The notes under the pieces: generated by a model
Databases searched by the model: none
The model's input: the letters and a program-made list of their open reading frames with translations, nothing else
Told to the model about the DNA's origin: nothing
Shown here: positions 12,086-25,000 of the stretch, in pieces
Layout: each line of letters starts with the position of its first letter
Position numbering within the stretch: position 1 is the first letter of the stretch
Translations under genes and position numbers: made by a program
DNA from: Dipetalonema caudispina
Lineage: Eukaryota > Nematoda > Chromadorea > Rhabditida > Onchocercidae
NCBI GenBank assembly: GCA_013365325.1
Contig: JABVXV010000032.1
Location: 345,056-409,055 of the forward strand
DNA: 64,000 nucleotides
Direction: 5' to 3'

Positions 12086-14005
12086 TCGGATATCTGATCC
12101 TGACAAAATGTAAATTTTAACTACACATTGATCCGATTTACTTTTTACATGGTTTACTCGTTGTAATTCACAATTCAATTTTCAGAGAAATTTGAGTACT
12201 TAGTTACTGACAGCCATTCGGAAAAAATATATTCCACATGCATAAGCCGAATATAATTTGTTCAAAGTTTCAATACTGTGACTTTTTGTTGATGTAACAA
12301 AAATCGTGGTACTTCTATATTCGCACCGTAGTCCTAAATCGTTATTTTCGACATGATGCCTTTATCCTCAAAATGCTTATCAGTTTTGCTTTCCTATTGC
12401 TACTCAATCGGTGTTAGTAACTTTTAGAGGAGTACTATTATGTCATTAAACCTGTGTATCAGTTACTTAATTACTCACTTTCGAAATTAGACTTCAAGCA
12501 GTGCTATCAATGAAGAACAAAGATAACAGTGGAACAACTCAACACAGATAAGTGCGTCAGATATAAAATAATATATATACTTGAAAAAAGTTACATAATT
12601 ATACCTAAGAAAAGTAAAAGATAGGTTATCAAGCAGCAAAAACTTATAGACTTCAAATTTAAATAATCTTACTCATTATTCGTAATATTAAAGTGCTATT
12701 TCGTGATAAATATTTTCTATCATAATCTTTATTGGGTTGGAACCAAATGAGGTAGCATTTGATAAAAAATGAAGATTGCAAGTTGAAAAATTACGAAATT
12801 ATTACAAAACCTTGGGAGTAATTGATATAAAAGATCCAGTTACTGCGAAGATTAGAAAGAATAATTTTTTTCTAGAACCTCAAAGAAGAAAGTAATACCT
12901 TATTCTAGCTTCTTGCTTGCAGTGAAGTTGCTGTCCGATCTTAAATCATTTCTTTCCCTCCAGTTTCACAATCCCTGTTCCGTAACTCCATTACTTATAG
13001 GAAGAAGTAACATTAACAAGAACTCTACTCATTCATTTCCGGTTGTTTATAAACCAGAAAAATAAACGGATTAGGAAAATCCGGAAGGGGAGTTTCATGG
13101 AAGGATTGTGTTCAAAAATGAGCATGAATTAATTTATTGAAAGTATAATTTGTGATATTAAATACAGAGTGACAAGAAATGTATCCGCTCAAACAAAGTT
13201 ATAAGGTAAGGATTGAGCGGAGAAGGATAATTATTTATAATGCTAAAGTAAATACGAATGAAAAGACGGGCTAATAAACAGCTAAAAATACCTTCTGACA
13301 AAAGCTAAGGATAAAACTTGATATATCTATAAAGATTTGATATTATGCGAAGTTTCGAGTTAGAGAGTATCACTTAATATTACTGATGAAAATGAATTTT
13401 AAATGATATTAATAATACTTCGAATTCCGCTTCATAATAAATTTCTGAAAACTTCAAAAGTTCCTTCATTTTTTTAATATTTTTTAGAAAAATCGATTTT
13501 TAAGCAATTTGTGAAATGTCAAAATTTGAATATTTCTAAAATAACTAACTTTCTTATTGCATGACTGATTCGTTTTGATCTTTCTAGATTGCATCATTCA
13601 TTTCAAAAAAAAGCATGTGAAAAATTCCTATCATTCTACATTCATTATTTTGTTATAATCCATGAAATCTATTGGAAAAGACTGATATTGATTAATGAGA
13701 TGATTAACATTAATATCATAAGAACTTGACTATGTTAAAGGATAATTTTGAAGTAGAATGCAAAGATAAGAAATACAAGGAAAGAATATCATGGAGATTG
13801 TTAAATAAATAATTATTGTGAAATGATCGGTGGGATGAATATTTTGTTTGGAAATATCTTTTGACTAGCACTGAAGAAGAGATACATTTTATCCCAACGT
13901 TAGATCGGAGGAGCATTGCCCTCGGGTGCTTTTTCACATTATTACTTACCGCCCTCTAACGTTTTATCCAGAAAATGATTCTCTACTTCTTATATTCTAC
14001 CGTAT

Positions 14006-14040
14006 CACACACATACATACACATACAAACAAATACACAA
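14006..14040. repeat. CA/TA-rich simple repeat
   Basis: Imperfect alternating CACACA/CATACA tract upstream of the nuclear receptor gene. Confidence 0.7.
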
Positions 14041-14395
14041 ATTCATAAACCTTTTAAAAATTTGTTGGGAGTTTTGAAAAACTATGCAAAACATAAACAC
14101 ATTCACGATTAAGAATTTTCAAAAATAACCTTTTTGCTTATTACTGTCAAAGGAGTAGTTTTTTCAGATGTAACTTTTTAATTTAGCTCTACCAAACAAT
14201 TTTGAAAAGAAAATTTTACTATAAAATTTCTATTGCCATAATAAGTAGACATAAAAGAACGTTATAAATATATTATTCCTCATTGTGTCTATCCGTGTTA
14301 ACTATAAATTAAATTATTTTAAAATTGATTTGAAAATTGTTTAAAATCCTTTCCGAATAAAATCTAGAATTACTTGAAATGAAATAGTTTTTCAG

Positions 14396-16446
14396 GTCGT
14401 ATACTATTGGATGTACCTTGTCGGGTATGTCAGGATCACTCATCAGGAAAGCATTATGGAATATTTAGTTGTGATGGTTGTGCTGGGTTTTTCAAGGTTT
14501 TCAAATTTCTTTGCATATTTTGTTTATTCGTTTATTGATGTTTTTGAATTTCTTGATACTCTTTCAATTAATTCCATGCCTATTTGAATGATCATCAAAG
14601 AACTAAACTGCAGCGTTCCATCCGACGACATCGTCAGTATGTGTGCAAAAATCGAGGTGGTGGTGAAGAGGGTAAATGTTTGGTTGATAAAACACATCGT
14701 AATCAATGTCGAGCATGTCGCCTAACAAAATGTTTGGAAATAGGCATGAATAAAGAAGCAGTACAGCATGAAAGAGGCCCAAGAAACTCAACCATGCGAA
14801 GACATATCGCTTTTTATTCGTCACCATCTTCTGCCGGAGAACGATCCGTAAGTTTAGTCATTAACTTTTGTAATTTATCGCTTGTCTACTTCACTATTTG
14901 TTTATAATATTTATTTGGTTCATCATTTTTTAATTAAACATATATTTAAATGAAACAGTTCTCCACATATAAATACATTGAAATAAGGTTGAAATGAAGC
15001 AAAAAACTCCGAAAAACTTGATAAGCATTTTCTGCAGCCCGAATTTGGATCGGAATCAGACTCCTCTGTATCATGTACAATTAATGAAATATCATCAACA
15101 ACAAAAGATGCTGCAGCTCGTTTATTTTTCCAAATTTTACACTGGTCCAAATCATTGATTGCTTTCGCTTGCTTATCTCCTCAAGAACAAGTACCAACTT
15201 CTTTTTTTCTTTTTTTTTTTTTAATTTGGATAATTGTGAATATGGCATGAAAGCTGCTTTGTCCATTTTCGCTTATACATACATGCATTTCCCAGTCTCT
15301 TCCTGCTGATGCTTTAGTACTCCAAAGTTTTTAAAAGATACGTGAACTGATACGTGATACATATCAATTTTTCTTGCGGGAGCTTTTCTGGAGAGGTCAG
15401 TGCTGCAGATCATTTATCTTTCCAAATTTTACATTGGTCCAATCGTCGATTTTCATAGCACTACAACCATGGCAGAAGAAGTAAAAAGCAGTGAAACGCA
15501 TAGAATCTGTGGCAAAACGCATCAATCCTTGATGGTACTCGAAAAACTAAGTCTAAGCCATTGTGTCACTTCTACCATAAACCGTTCGATCAGTATGGAA
15601 CTTCAAAATCGTTTGACATATATGAATACTAAATCTTATGACTTCCAAAATAGATCTTTGAAGAGAAATTCGAGGGTTTGCCATGATTGCTCTAGTAATC
15701 GCCTAGTGATTCTCATACGATAAGCATATAACTAATTCTTCTGCAAGTTATTCATATAAATTTAGTTTGACATACTTATCACAATTAAATATATCATTCA
15801 TTTTAGGTAGCAGCATTTACATCTTCGTGGGGTGTACTCTTTTTACTCTCTGCTGTGGAAAATCGTTTCCTTCAAAGTAGTGTCCTAGCAAATGAGCGGA
15901 CAATCAATATCCAAATGAGGACGAAACTTTTGTCAGCAGTATGTCAGCTGGAACAGCTAAGGCTAGATTCCACGGAATATAATCAATTACGTCTTCTAAG
16001 TCTTATCAAAGGTATTAATTTCATGAATGATTTCAGCAGAGGAAAGGGATAGGCAAATGAAGAAGAAAACAAAAATGACGTTTCAAGATTTTTGCTGTAT
16101 CATTTCAATTAAATAATGCTACAACTTGAAGCATTTATTTGTCTATCACTATGGAATCAACCGTCACATTCATTATTCACAACGTCCATAAATTTCAGGA
16201 CGCAATCCGCAAATGGAACAATTGACAGCATTTAACTTCGCGCAACATCAACAAATCACTTATCCATGCCAACCGCTGCGATACATATCCTGCATGGTAC
16301 TATTGGAAACGATGCCACAATTTGAGACAATTCTTTCTGAGCTTTATTTCAAGCAATCGATTGGTAATGCATCGATGTATGCGTTGGTCGCTGACATTTT
16401 ATTGCCTAAGGAAGTGCGATCGCAAAGGATCCTACCGAAACAGTGA
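14396..16446 (+). CDS. nhr-67: Tailless/NR2E1-type nuclear hormone receptor (5' end not found)
   Basis: A DNA-binding transcription factor of the Tailless (TLX) class, which represses or activates genes in neural and other cell-fate decisions. Exons: 14396-14496, 14614-14847, 15038-15190, 15807-16011, 16199-16446, all phase-compatible. Exon 1 encodes the first zinc finger, beginning [20 protein letters not shown] with P-box CDGCAG. Exon 2 encodes the second finger and the Tailless hallmark [13 protein letters not shown] just after it. Exons 3-5 form the ligand-binding domain: [15 protein letters not shown] (helix 3 region), [13 protein letters not shown] (helix 5), and [18 protein letters not shown] near helices 10-12. 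The ATG exon lies upstream; exon 14396 begins with two bases of a split codon. Donor GTTTTC after the first finger is unusual but recurs elsewhere in the window. The nhr-67 assignment rests on the DBD motifs; the closest alternative, a fax-1/PNR-type receptor, fits less well. Confidence 0.9.
15402..15451 (+). pseudogene. Decayed partial copy of a nuclear receptor exon
   Basis: About 50 bases inside intron 15191-15806 closely repeat 15110-15160 of the preceding ligand-domain exon, sharing TTTCCAAATTTTACA and TGGTCCAA. Differences include a one-base deletion that shifts the frame. It has no matching splice sites. It looks like a relic of an ancient exon duplication rather than a usable alternative exon. 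Confidence 0.65.
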
Positions 16447-16976
16447 CTTCTATGTTGCAATCGGGCAGTAAGATTTTGTTGTGAACTTGATGCTTTTTTC
16501 CTTCCCTGCTATATTTTCCGAATTATCAACTAGGAATATTAATTAGAATTATAGAATTGTATTTAAAAAAAAGGAAAAAAGGAACAACGGGTTGAAAGCT
16601 TTATTATTTGATGTAAAACAAAGTGAATTAACTCTTTCTTTCAAATCAAAAAGTTCTAATGTCAATTTTACTTGTACAATGAAGTAAACTATTGTTACTA
16701 GTATGATCAAGTTGTAAAATATATTGTTTATTATGTTAAAATCATATTTGTATGGCCAGGAACGTTCGAAATCCTTGTATGTCTTTTGGAGGTGGCACAA
16801 CAGTATAGGAATATACCGTACAAATTCCAAAACAAATTTCAAGATACTAGTTCTTAGATTTCCATTTCTTCGTTTAATATTCAATGATCTCGCTGATCAA
16901 CTACTGATACCTGATCTTGACCCTATATGTTAGTATGATAGTATTTTCCTGATTTGTTTGAAAGAAATTTGTTCAG

Positions 16977-17084
16977 TTCTATCTCGACATCATCACCCAG
17001 CGGTTACACACCGCTTCTGCGGACATCAAGGTGCTCACTCCCGGTGTTTTGCAGGAGATATTTGCTGCACTCTCTCCCAGTTTG
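16977..17084 (+). CDS. Isolated exon-like island, unidentified
   Basis: A 36-codon phase-0/phase-0 block bounded by a GTTCAG acceptor and a TTG-GTATTAG donor. It reads FYLDIITQRLHTASADIKVL and then TPGVLQEIFAAL before the donor. It is distinctly richer in G+C than its surroundings. I do not recognise the protein. It may be an exon of a gene I could not assemble, an alternative 3' exon, or a fragment of an old insertion. A donor-like GTTAGT lies about 45 bases upstream, after another short open stretch. Another frame across the same bases is also open, which lowers confidence. Confidence 0.3.
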
Positions 17085-17124
17085 GTATTAGTTCTGTGAT
17101 CTGGCATTGTATATGTATTTGTTT

Positions 17125-17126
<2 letters not shown>

Positions 17127-17164
<38 letters not shown>
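17127..17164. repeat. T38 homopolymer tract
   Basis: Uninterrupted run of T. It may reflect an oligo(dA) tail of a retroposed sequence on the minus strand, or simple slippage. Confidence 0.9.
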
Positions 17165-18958
17165 CGCCTGAAATGCGTAATCTTTAGAAAGAATTGCTTC
17201 TATTCTCTCGATTAGGCACAGCAAATATTCTTTGTATTTCAACATAGTAACAAAAGCGATTATTTAAAATAACATATGAGTGCTATTCCGTAGGTAAATA
17301 CAAAGGCATATATCATTCAGCTACTTGTCTCGTACGTAAGGTTGACGTGGTCATGCGCAGCATGTAAATGAATACTAGCCTTGAAAAAGATTTGTAGTTG
17401 TGCTGAATTTGCTGAACATACTTCTTGCGTAAATATACTACAATGCTGAAAGAAATACAGTTCACCGTATTATGCTGACTTTTCATTACTTGTCGTTTTT
17501 TTTTGCGTCGCATGAAGGTAGGTAAGCAAGTGGTTAGCGCAGGAAAAACTGATTTCTGATAATTTGAGAAAGATTTTTGGAGAAATGAATTTTCTACTGA
17601 TATTACTGTAACGTTGATATAATGCCGGTTGATGATTAATTATTCTAATCTGATCATTATTAACTATAAAGTTGAGGTTGAGAATTTCACATTAAATATC
17701 TTTTTGTTTCGTTTGTAAATCTTCCGAAACTACTCAGACATCCATTGTATAAAGCAAAAAATATGGGAATGATAATGAGATTCTAATAAGTGATACTGTC
17801 ATGTGGTAAAGTTAATCACTTTGAGCTACAGCTGCTCATTGTATTTGGCTTGGAAAGGATTGTCAGAAGATTATTGCACAGTTCACAGTTCAATGCAAAA
17901 CTCAGTACCTTTCCGCGAAAATGTTTAGAGTGCAATAAACTCACAGCGGGTAACATTGTTAACGTACCTTCTTCGCACAATTAATCTTCTTTCTGCTGTG
18001 TTTTTCTACCAAACATCAATCATATGCCAATTATCAAAACTACATTAAATATTTTTGCCTATTTATCACAAGAATATAAACCTCGCAACACAGTTTATGT
18101 CTTTTGCTGAATAACTTTAAGAGGGATTTTGGGAGAGAGAAGAATTTAAGGGTGAAGAAGAAGTCTAGCAATGAATTCCTGCATATTGCTTATTGTTAGC
18201 AGATATTTACTTATAAGAAACAAAGTAAGTGATTTACGGATTTGTAAGGAATAAGGACATATTATTCAGAATTTCAGAAGTGAATCTTGATGAGCGGAAA
18301 GTCGATTAACTCTTTACAGTATCCACTGGATTTGTTTACAATATGGAGTAATATGACAACAAGCGAACTTTCTGGAGCGGTGCCGACAAGTCTAGGAAGT
18401 ATGTATCAATAGCTGAGGTAATCGGATGAGTGGGAAACAAAGGATTCTATTCAAACATGCAAAGAATTGTTAATCCTGATTCTTTCTTGAAGTACTATGA
18501 GTATTAAAAAACGAGAAAGTAGAACTTACCGAAAGCAACTTATTTACAGTGCATTCGGTGATTTATGTCTTTATAGGAGTGAAACAATTGATTGACGTTA
18601 GTGCAGAACTTCATTCTTTTACGTATATTTGCCGACTTTTTGTGCATAAATACAAAACAGATTGTTGGTCATTTACCCTTCAAAACTTTACGCAAATTCA
18701 TAATTCAACATGAATAGAATGATTGTATGCAATTAAAATAAAGAAATGTTTCTACACTGAGCAAACAAGAAGCAACTAATATGCATACATTGTATTCCCA
18801 TACATTTCGAAATAGAGAACAAACAGAAATATATTGACCTTTTCAGTTGCTACTTTAAAGCTGTTTCAAGATTCTGGTGCACTATTGACAATGATATCTG
18901 TTAAGATATCACATTACACCTAGAATAGATAAAGACTACACCGTACTGATATGATATT

Positions 18959-19234
18959 ATGGAACCTACTGGAATCACTTATTTATATCTTTCAGCCGAC
19001 AATACAATGTTATTAAAACTCGTTGAATTTCAGCTATCGTATGATTCCTGTCTTGATGCATTAGAATCACATCTTCTCCGGAAACTTCTCTATTTTTACA
19101 TTCTTTTTCACTATATTATCACAGAATCAACTTTTTTGCAACTTCATGTCTATAATGAAATTCACGGTAATAAAAGGTCATGGTTGTGTACATATGCATG
19201 TATGTCATTATTTTGGGATAGATACTCCGAGTGA
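18959..19234 (+). CDS. 91-codon ORF, hypothetical
   Basis: An ATG-started ORF of 91 residues beginning MEPTGITYLYLSADNTMLLK, among the longer ATG-started single-frame ORFs in this sparse region. The middle is hydrophobic and aromatic. No family or motif is recognised and no splice signals frame it. It may be chance. Confidence 0.15.
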   Translation: MEPTGITYLYLSADNTMLLKLVEFQLSYDSCLDALESHLLRKLLYFYILFHYIITESTFLQLHVYNEIHGNKRSWLCTYACMSLFWDRYSE

Positions 19235-20310
19235 GTAAATACTTGTAACTAATTACCACTGCAATTAAGAGAAGCGAGTAGCTCTGAGCAAATTGCACCA
19301 CACACCCTGCCATTCTAATTATCCGTTGTTTTTTTAAAATTATTTCAATTGAATTTGCTTCGCTTTGATCATAACCATATAGTACCTAAAATACCATATC
19401 ATATTTACACCAAATTTTACAAGATAATTAACAAGACCTAAATCTATGTTAGAAAATGGAAACTGACTAATTGAAGTGTCAAAAACTCCGAAAATCCGTT
19501 ATGTGAAAATTACTGTGATCTTTCAGTAAAAATAGTGCGTCTCAAATAAGTGTTTTTCAAACCCAGACAGCATATATAAGTTGGCTTAAGTTTTTCAAGC
19601 TTCTGAAACACAGTAAAAAGCTCGCTGCTCTCTGCATTGAAACCAGGCATCATTAGAATATTTGAATGTATGAATCATCAAAACACCATCGAAAACGAGA
19701 CTCATAGAAAAATCAGTTTAGGTTCGTACAAACAACGTAATTTCTCTACAGCGCAAAAAAATGTAGTAAATGCTTCGAAAAATTATGCACACAATGAGTG
19801 AAACTAGAAAAGAAATTGAAATTACGTTCAGAAAATTCTGTGAATTTAAATTTCAATTCCAGGCCTTAGATGTGTATTGATAAGGTTTTGAACTCAAAAA
19901 TTTCTAGAAGAGGACACTTAATTATCGATATAATTTTTTATATATATTTAGTTTACATTAGTGCAATGTTATCTCGCATATAAATGTATCCTGCATACAT
20001 TAAATTTATATGTAATCAGAAAGCACGATCCCTCCAAATATAAGGAACATTTGACGCAAAGTTTATAAACTTAGTCAAATGAAATTTTACAGTTTTAGTC
20101 AAAAACTATGGTTATTATGCAAAAGTTTTCATTAGATGGGTTCGTAATTTTAAAAATTCGCTTAATTGATTAATAAAATAAAATTCGTGCTCCTTAACAA
20201 CATCTCAGAGTAAATCTTGTTGTTTTCATAGAATTGCTTTTTTTAGGGTAAGTTTCTTTAACTTTTTTTTCAAAGAAAAATTTAGGTAGCATAACTGGAT
20301 TTTTCCTTGC

Positions 20311-22073
20311 TTATTTTATCAACATCAGGAAGCAAAAATCATAATGCCTGTCGATAGTTGTTGTAACGCTGTTGTGCAGGATGCTCGAAGGGAATACAAA
20401 TTTTCGTTTGAATATTTTATCATTAGAATTTTTCCCGTTTAAATATGCAGTTGCCGATGCTTTTACAATCATTTTGTTATCTGCTATTGTAATCTGCAAA
20501 TGGAGTGTATAATTCCAACATTTTTCAAAAGTAAACGATCATCGCAACGAAAGCAATAATTTCAACTTTAGCAAAGAACTATACTGCGTTCATTTGTAAG
20601 ATTACTATAAATGGTACTCGGTATTTGATTCTCTCATGCATCTCGATTCTCATTTTCTTCACCAAATCAAGAGTCAGTCCATCACTAATATCTCTTACCC
20701 AGTGACTGTTCAGGTGAAAGCTTAGTTTTATTAAATTCATTAAATGCATTTGCCTAGGATAGACTAAGCAGTATTTTACGAATTACTTATGAGTGGATAG
20801 TGCTTGCTAATTATTTCGACTGAAATTTTACCAGCACCTATTAAAAGCGAACAGAAAATTTTCCTTCAAATTTTTTCTTTTGAAAAACATTTCTTTCAAA
20901 TTTCATAAAATTAATTGCTCGAAACTGAATAGTGTAAGTGAAATGAAAACGGCTGATTGCTTATATCACGTGATCGCGGTAGTTAAAACGTTAGCAGAAT
21001 GTCTGATAAATTAATTTAAGTTCCATCTTGAAACTGATATAATTTATTAGTTGCATAACAAAAGTCTACTAATATCTAATTTCAATTTTCCAGTGAAATG
21101 TCTCGATTTCCTGCGGTACAAAATGTGACATATTCAACTGAACGGTTACTTCCTTACCATTATAATATATCTATAACTAACTTAATGTAAGAACGAATAA
21201 TGCTATGCTGATGAAGATGTAAACATTACTTATTGTTTTTTGGGTAGCAGAACATTATCACTTGTCGTGATTTCGAATTTGGCCATTATAAAAGTTAAGA
21301 AGTTTGAAAATTTCATGTTCTTTGAGCATAATATAAAGATGACAAATTCCAACGCTGCTTTGCAATTAGTTAAACGTAATGAACTGAAAAAGCTGGCCAA
21401 TTTTCAAATCAGAGCTTTGGGATCATTATATTGTGTAGCTAAATAATTTTTAAATTCATATAATATTTTCAAACGAACTTTTGAAATATAAGATGAATAT
21501 GCTTAATGGAATTATTTATTTTATACTTCGATCAAAAAGCCTTAGGAAACGTGGAAAACTTCATTGAGATATATGGAATAGAAGTACTTACCTCTTCCTG
21601 AAACGTAATAACTGAGTGCCATAAATATCAACCACTGATTTCATTTGTTTAATCATTCTGTTTCCATTTTTTTTTTATTATTAAAATGCCTTTGAGAAAA
21701 CAATGCCCAAGACTTGCGATAGATTTACAAGTCTATTGCTAGGTACAATGAACTTTCGAACTTCAGAAGTGCAGCACGCTTCTTCAACATTTTTTACGGC
21801 TTTGCAATATTGCTTTAATTAAATTAAGTTTTTCCCTTTTTGATTATAAAAATAAACCTTAGGTTTCGAAGAACGAACAATAGCAAGTTCCTTGTCCAAT
21901 TGTTTGACTCGTTTATCAATATCGAGCAAATTCACACAGCAGCCATGTGGCGATTGCTGATTCTGCTGTCCTAAATAATAGTTGCTACTGTTCTCATCGT
22001 CCATTGCTTGGAGTTTTTGATGTTGAAATTGTTGCTGATTGGCGAATAAATCACGGCCTGAATTTAGTTCCAT
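20311..22073 (-). CDS. Divergent HSP20/alpha-crystallin-domain protein (reconstructed)
   Basis: Four minus-strand exons fit in phase: 21858-22073, 21560-21597, 20606-20705 and 20311-20493, for about 178 residues. Exon 1 is Gln-rich and ends in RVKQLDKELAIVRSSKPK. Exons 3-4 read as an alpha-crystallin domain: MRIEM...ITIADNKMIVKASATA resembles the family's beta strands 3-5, and FKRKFVFPSSILHNSVTTTI matches the FxRxYxLP...VxSxL region. The final exon has a strong TTTGCAG acceptor and a TAA stop. The second exon is the least certain; an overlapping alternative ending at AGGAAGAG-GTAAGT is also possible. Small heat-shock proteins are ATP-independent holdase chaperones. This one lacks the usual C-terminal IxI anchor and ends LMLIK. 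Similarity was judged by eye and is divergent. Confidence 0.45.
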
Positions 22074-25000
22074 TTCCAAATCTAATTTTGCAGCAATAAC
22101 TATGACAGCCTTTGATTTGGATTTTGCTGCTACAACAATTTACCAATCATTTTCTCTTCGCAGCAAAAAATTCACATGATTCGTTATCATTCTATGCACG
22201 TTTCAATCAGCAAACGACTTTTTTTCGTGCATCCTAGAAATCGCATTTGAATGCATGCGATTCAATACAAATGCATGTATTTACCGGTAACTGTATTCAC
22301 TATCATTTTTGCAGATAGAAATTGCAATCAAAATTTTCAGTTGAGATTTGGAGGACTAAATTGTAACTTGTAGTAATTGAAGCGAAGTATTAAAGTATTT
22401 CTACGAAAGCTGGAAAAAGAGTTCGATGAGACTTGAAGTAAGTCTGCGACTGAGTCCAAGAAACAAGTTTGAAATGCAGAACTATATTGGAAAAGAACTA
22501 TCTGAATATCTTCCAAATTGCATTACTAATGGGAAATGATGAAAATAATACATTTATCAACGAACAATCCAATCGATCACCTGTCTGGCTTGAACGATAA
22601 AACGAATCCTCTTAAATACTCTTTCATCATTCCTCATCACATATTGTACAATACAACACACACCTTTATGAAAATAGGTACATTTATACGAAGCCTTCCC
22701 AACTATTGAAAATCATTGGTGTGCTTGAGAAGTTTTTCATCAGAATGAAAAAGAGATGCTGAAGAGCTAATCATCCCTATTACATTATTCACTTTATGAC
22801 TAAATCATACAATTTCCGGTATTGTGCAACTCGAATATATACAATTCCATGACAAAACTTTTGCAAAAAATAAAGTTTGATGGTAGGATTTATCAAACAA
22901 AAAAGTATTAATCGATAATGAACTGCTGAAGTTTAGACCAAAATGTAAAATGAATGAATATCACAGCGGATATATATGAGCTTATTCATCGCATAATCGA
23001 CCACTCGTAGCAAATCATTTTTCATGCAGAATTTCATGGTAATATGCTAAAAATGATTGTATTATAATGTTTGGTGTATAAATAGAGAGTTAAAGAGATG
23101 ATCAATGAAATGGAAAGATCCATCTGTATGTCACTATAAAATTAGATCGATGCGAAAAACATAAGGTTAAAGGTTGAAGGAGAGATGGTATCGTGACAAA
23201 ACCTAAGCTGGTCAAGTTATTTCAGTTGAGACAGTACCGGCAGAAGCAAGGAACATTAAGAGAGGCATATTTGAAGAATAGGAGAGAGATTAACAAAATC
23301 TCAAAAAAAAAAAAAAAAAAAAAAAAAAATTACTGAGAAACAAAATAACGCTTTTTCCAAATATGTTATATGTCATAGAAGGGATTAAAATTGGTTATAA
23401 CAAATAAGGTAAGGTTGGTCTCCGTTTAAACTGTACCAATTATAGCAATTTTAAGTCTCAAACAAAATGTAGAACTTTGAAAGAAATTGAAATTTTAAAA
23501 TTGCAATACAGTTTAATAGAATAGCGAAAGGTTAAGAAGGGGAGAACATGGATATATCACTGAGGAATGATTTGGTGACAATTAACTAAATTATGCATGA
23601 TTGACAGACAGCATACCTGTAACTAATTAATCATCCCAGTCCCATTCATTTAGCGGTTAATCCTTCCTACTTTTTCAACTACAACTCCAAATTGAATACC
23701 ATCGATACTGTTTCAGAATACACATCAGCACAGACATATAGATGCAGATACAAACATAGGTGCAGACACAGGTACACATTTCACAGTTACAATCTTTTTA
23801 CCTGGTAATATCAGGGCTGGATGTCACTGCAAATGGAAAAAAACCTCTTTAGAAATTGCTGTAGCAATTTACGTTGAAGGATATTGAAATGTATGAAGAA
23901 TGCCTATTCTCCATCACAAAGATACAGTTTAAGTCTTGTCATATCAAATAAATGACGCTGAATAATTCCTTTACTTTGCGTTCATGAAGGTGACTATCAC
24001 GCGCTCCTACTCGTAACACTGACAAATTACTTAAACTATTATGAGTAACTTACTCATCACTGCTGTCTGCAATCTTTGTTCACTTAACTTATTCAGTGTT
24101 AAGTGGTTTATTTTTACCGAAGATGAATTGAATTTCATCGTTGACTTTAGTCACTTTTTTTCCCTCATTATTAAAATCAATTTTAATTACATCTGTGTTC
24201 CCTAAGTTTTAGAACAATTTAAAAAAAAAGATGTATTTTGTATCTTTTCTCTGTGAGTGATTTTGTAAGAGGAATATTTACCAGTGTGGAACAGGGAAGA
24301 GTCAACATACTGACAAGAATATAATGCAAATAAAATTAAATGCTCTAAAAAATTGACCTGAAAATCGAAAAATGATTTTTTGATTCACTAGGCTATTTGA
24401 CAAATTCCCTTGTCGTCAATTTTCTTGAATCATAATTTCCCATATTCTGAAAGCTTCCTAATTTATACACATTGGTTCGTTCATTTTCTGAAAATTTACT
24501 CGTTATTAAAAAGGGCCTGTGCTATTAATCGAATAAAGCGTAATAGCTTAGGATGTAATATGTTAAGAAATAATATCACTTTAAAAAGTGATATTGGTTA
24601 AGATCATACAAATGCTATCAATAGACAGTAAATCGATCCATAATTCAGATATAACATAGGAAGATGAAGAAAGATAATCGGGAGGTGAAGAAGGACTTGA
24701 AGGGAGATGGTGTCATCTGTCGCAAGAAATGAAGCATTAAAAATGAACAATAAAAATGAAAGACTCTGAAGGATGGAAAATGTTGGCAGTAATATGAAAT
24801 ATGAATATGAAAAGATTAAGATATACAGTTTTCTTCTTTCTTGTTCTAATGTAATTTATCATATGCTCATTTGATGCTTTCCTGTTTTCCTGCAATGCAA
24901 ATATTTCGCTATGAGTATTTTTGGTAGTTCAGAGATCGATGTGGAGTTGTATTTGCATTTGCATATAATGGGCACGTCTTTTGTACGATCTATCACATGT

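Larger units (their letters stand above)
4889..14395. other. Gene-poor 9.5 kb between UAP1 and the nuclear receptor gene
   Basis: The left end is UAP1 3' sequence, with an AATAAA at 5370-5375. The rest is AT-rich with short homopolymers, a CA/TA-rich tract at 14006-14040, and no long conserved coding exon. Four weak small-ORF candidates (9254-9391 +, 10143-10382 +, 11822-12085 minus, and an open stretch at 7239-7424 +) are the only coding-like pieces. The 5' exon(s) and promoter of the nuclear receptor gene must lie somewhere in its right part, because the first recognisable exon at 14396 begins inside a codon. No tRNA or rRNA was recognised. Confidence 0.5.
16447..20310. other. Sparse region downstream of the nuclear receptor gene
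   Basis: Mostly AT-rich sequence containing the 3' UTR of the receptor gene, a 38-base T tract, the exon-like island at 16977-17084, and an ATG-started 91-codon + ORF at 18959-19234. Nothing else with convincing coding character was seen. Confidence 0.45.

Noticed and set aside
14524..14827. Minus-strand ORFs opposite the zinc-finger exon
   Set aside because: They mirror the strongly supported nuclear receptor exon on the + strand.
24572..24595. Perfect-arm palindrome AATATCACTTT...AAAGTGATATT
   Set aside because: Only 11-base arms in AT-rich DNA; chance occurrence is likely and no gene context supports a regulatory role.
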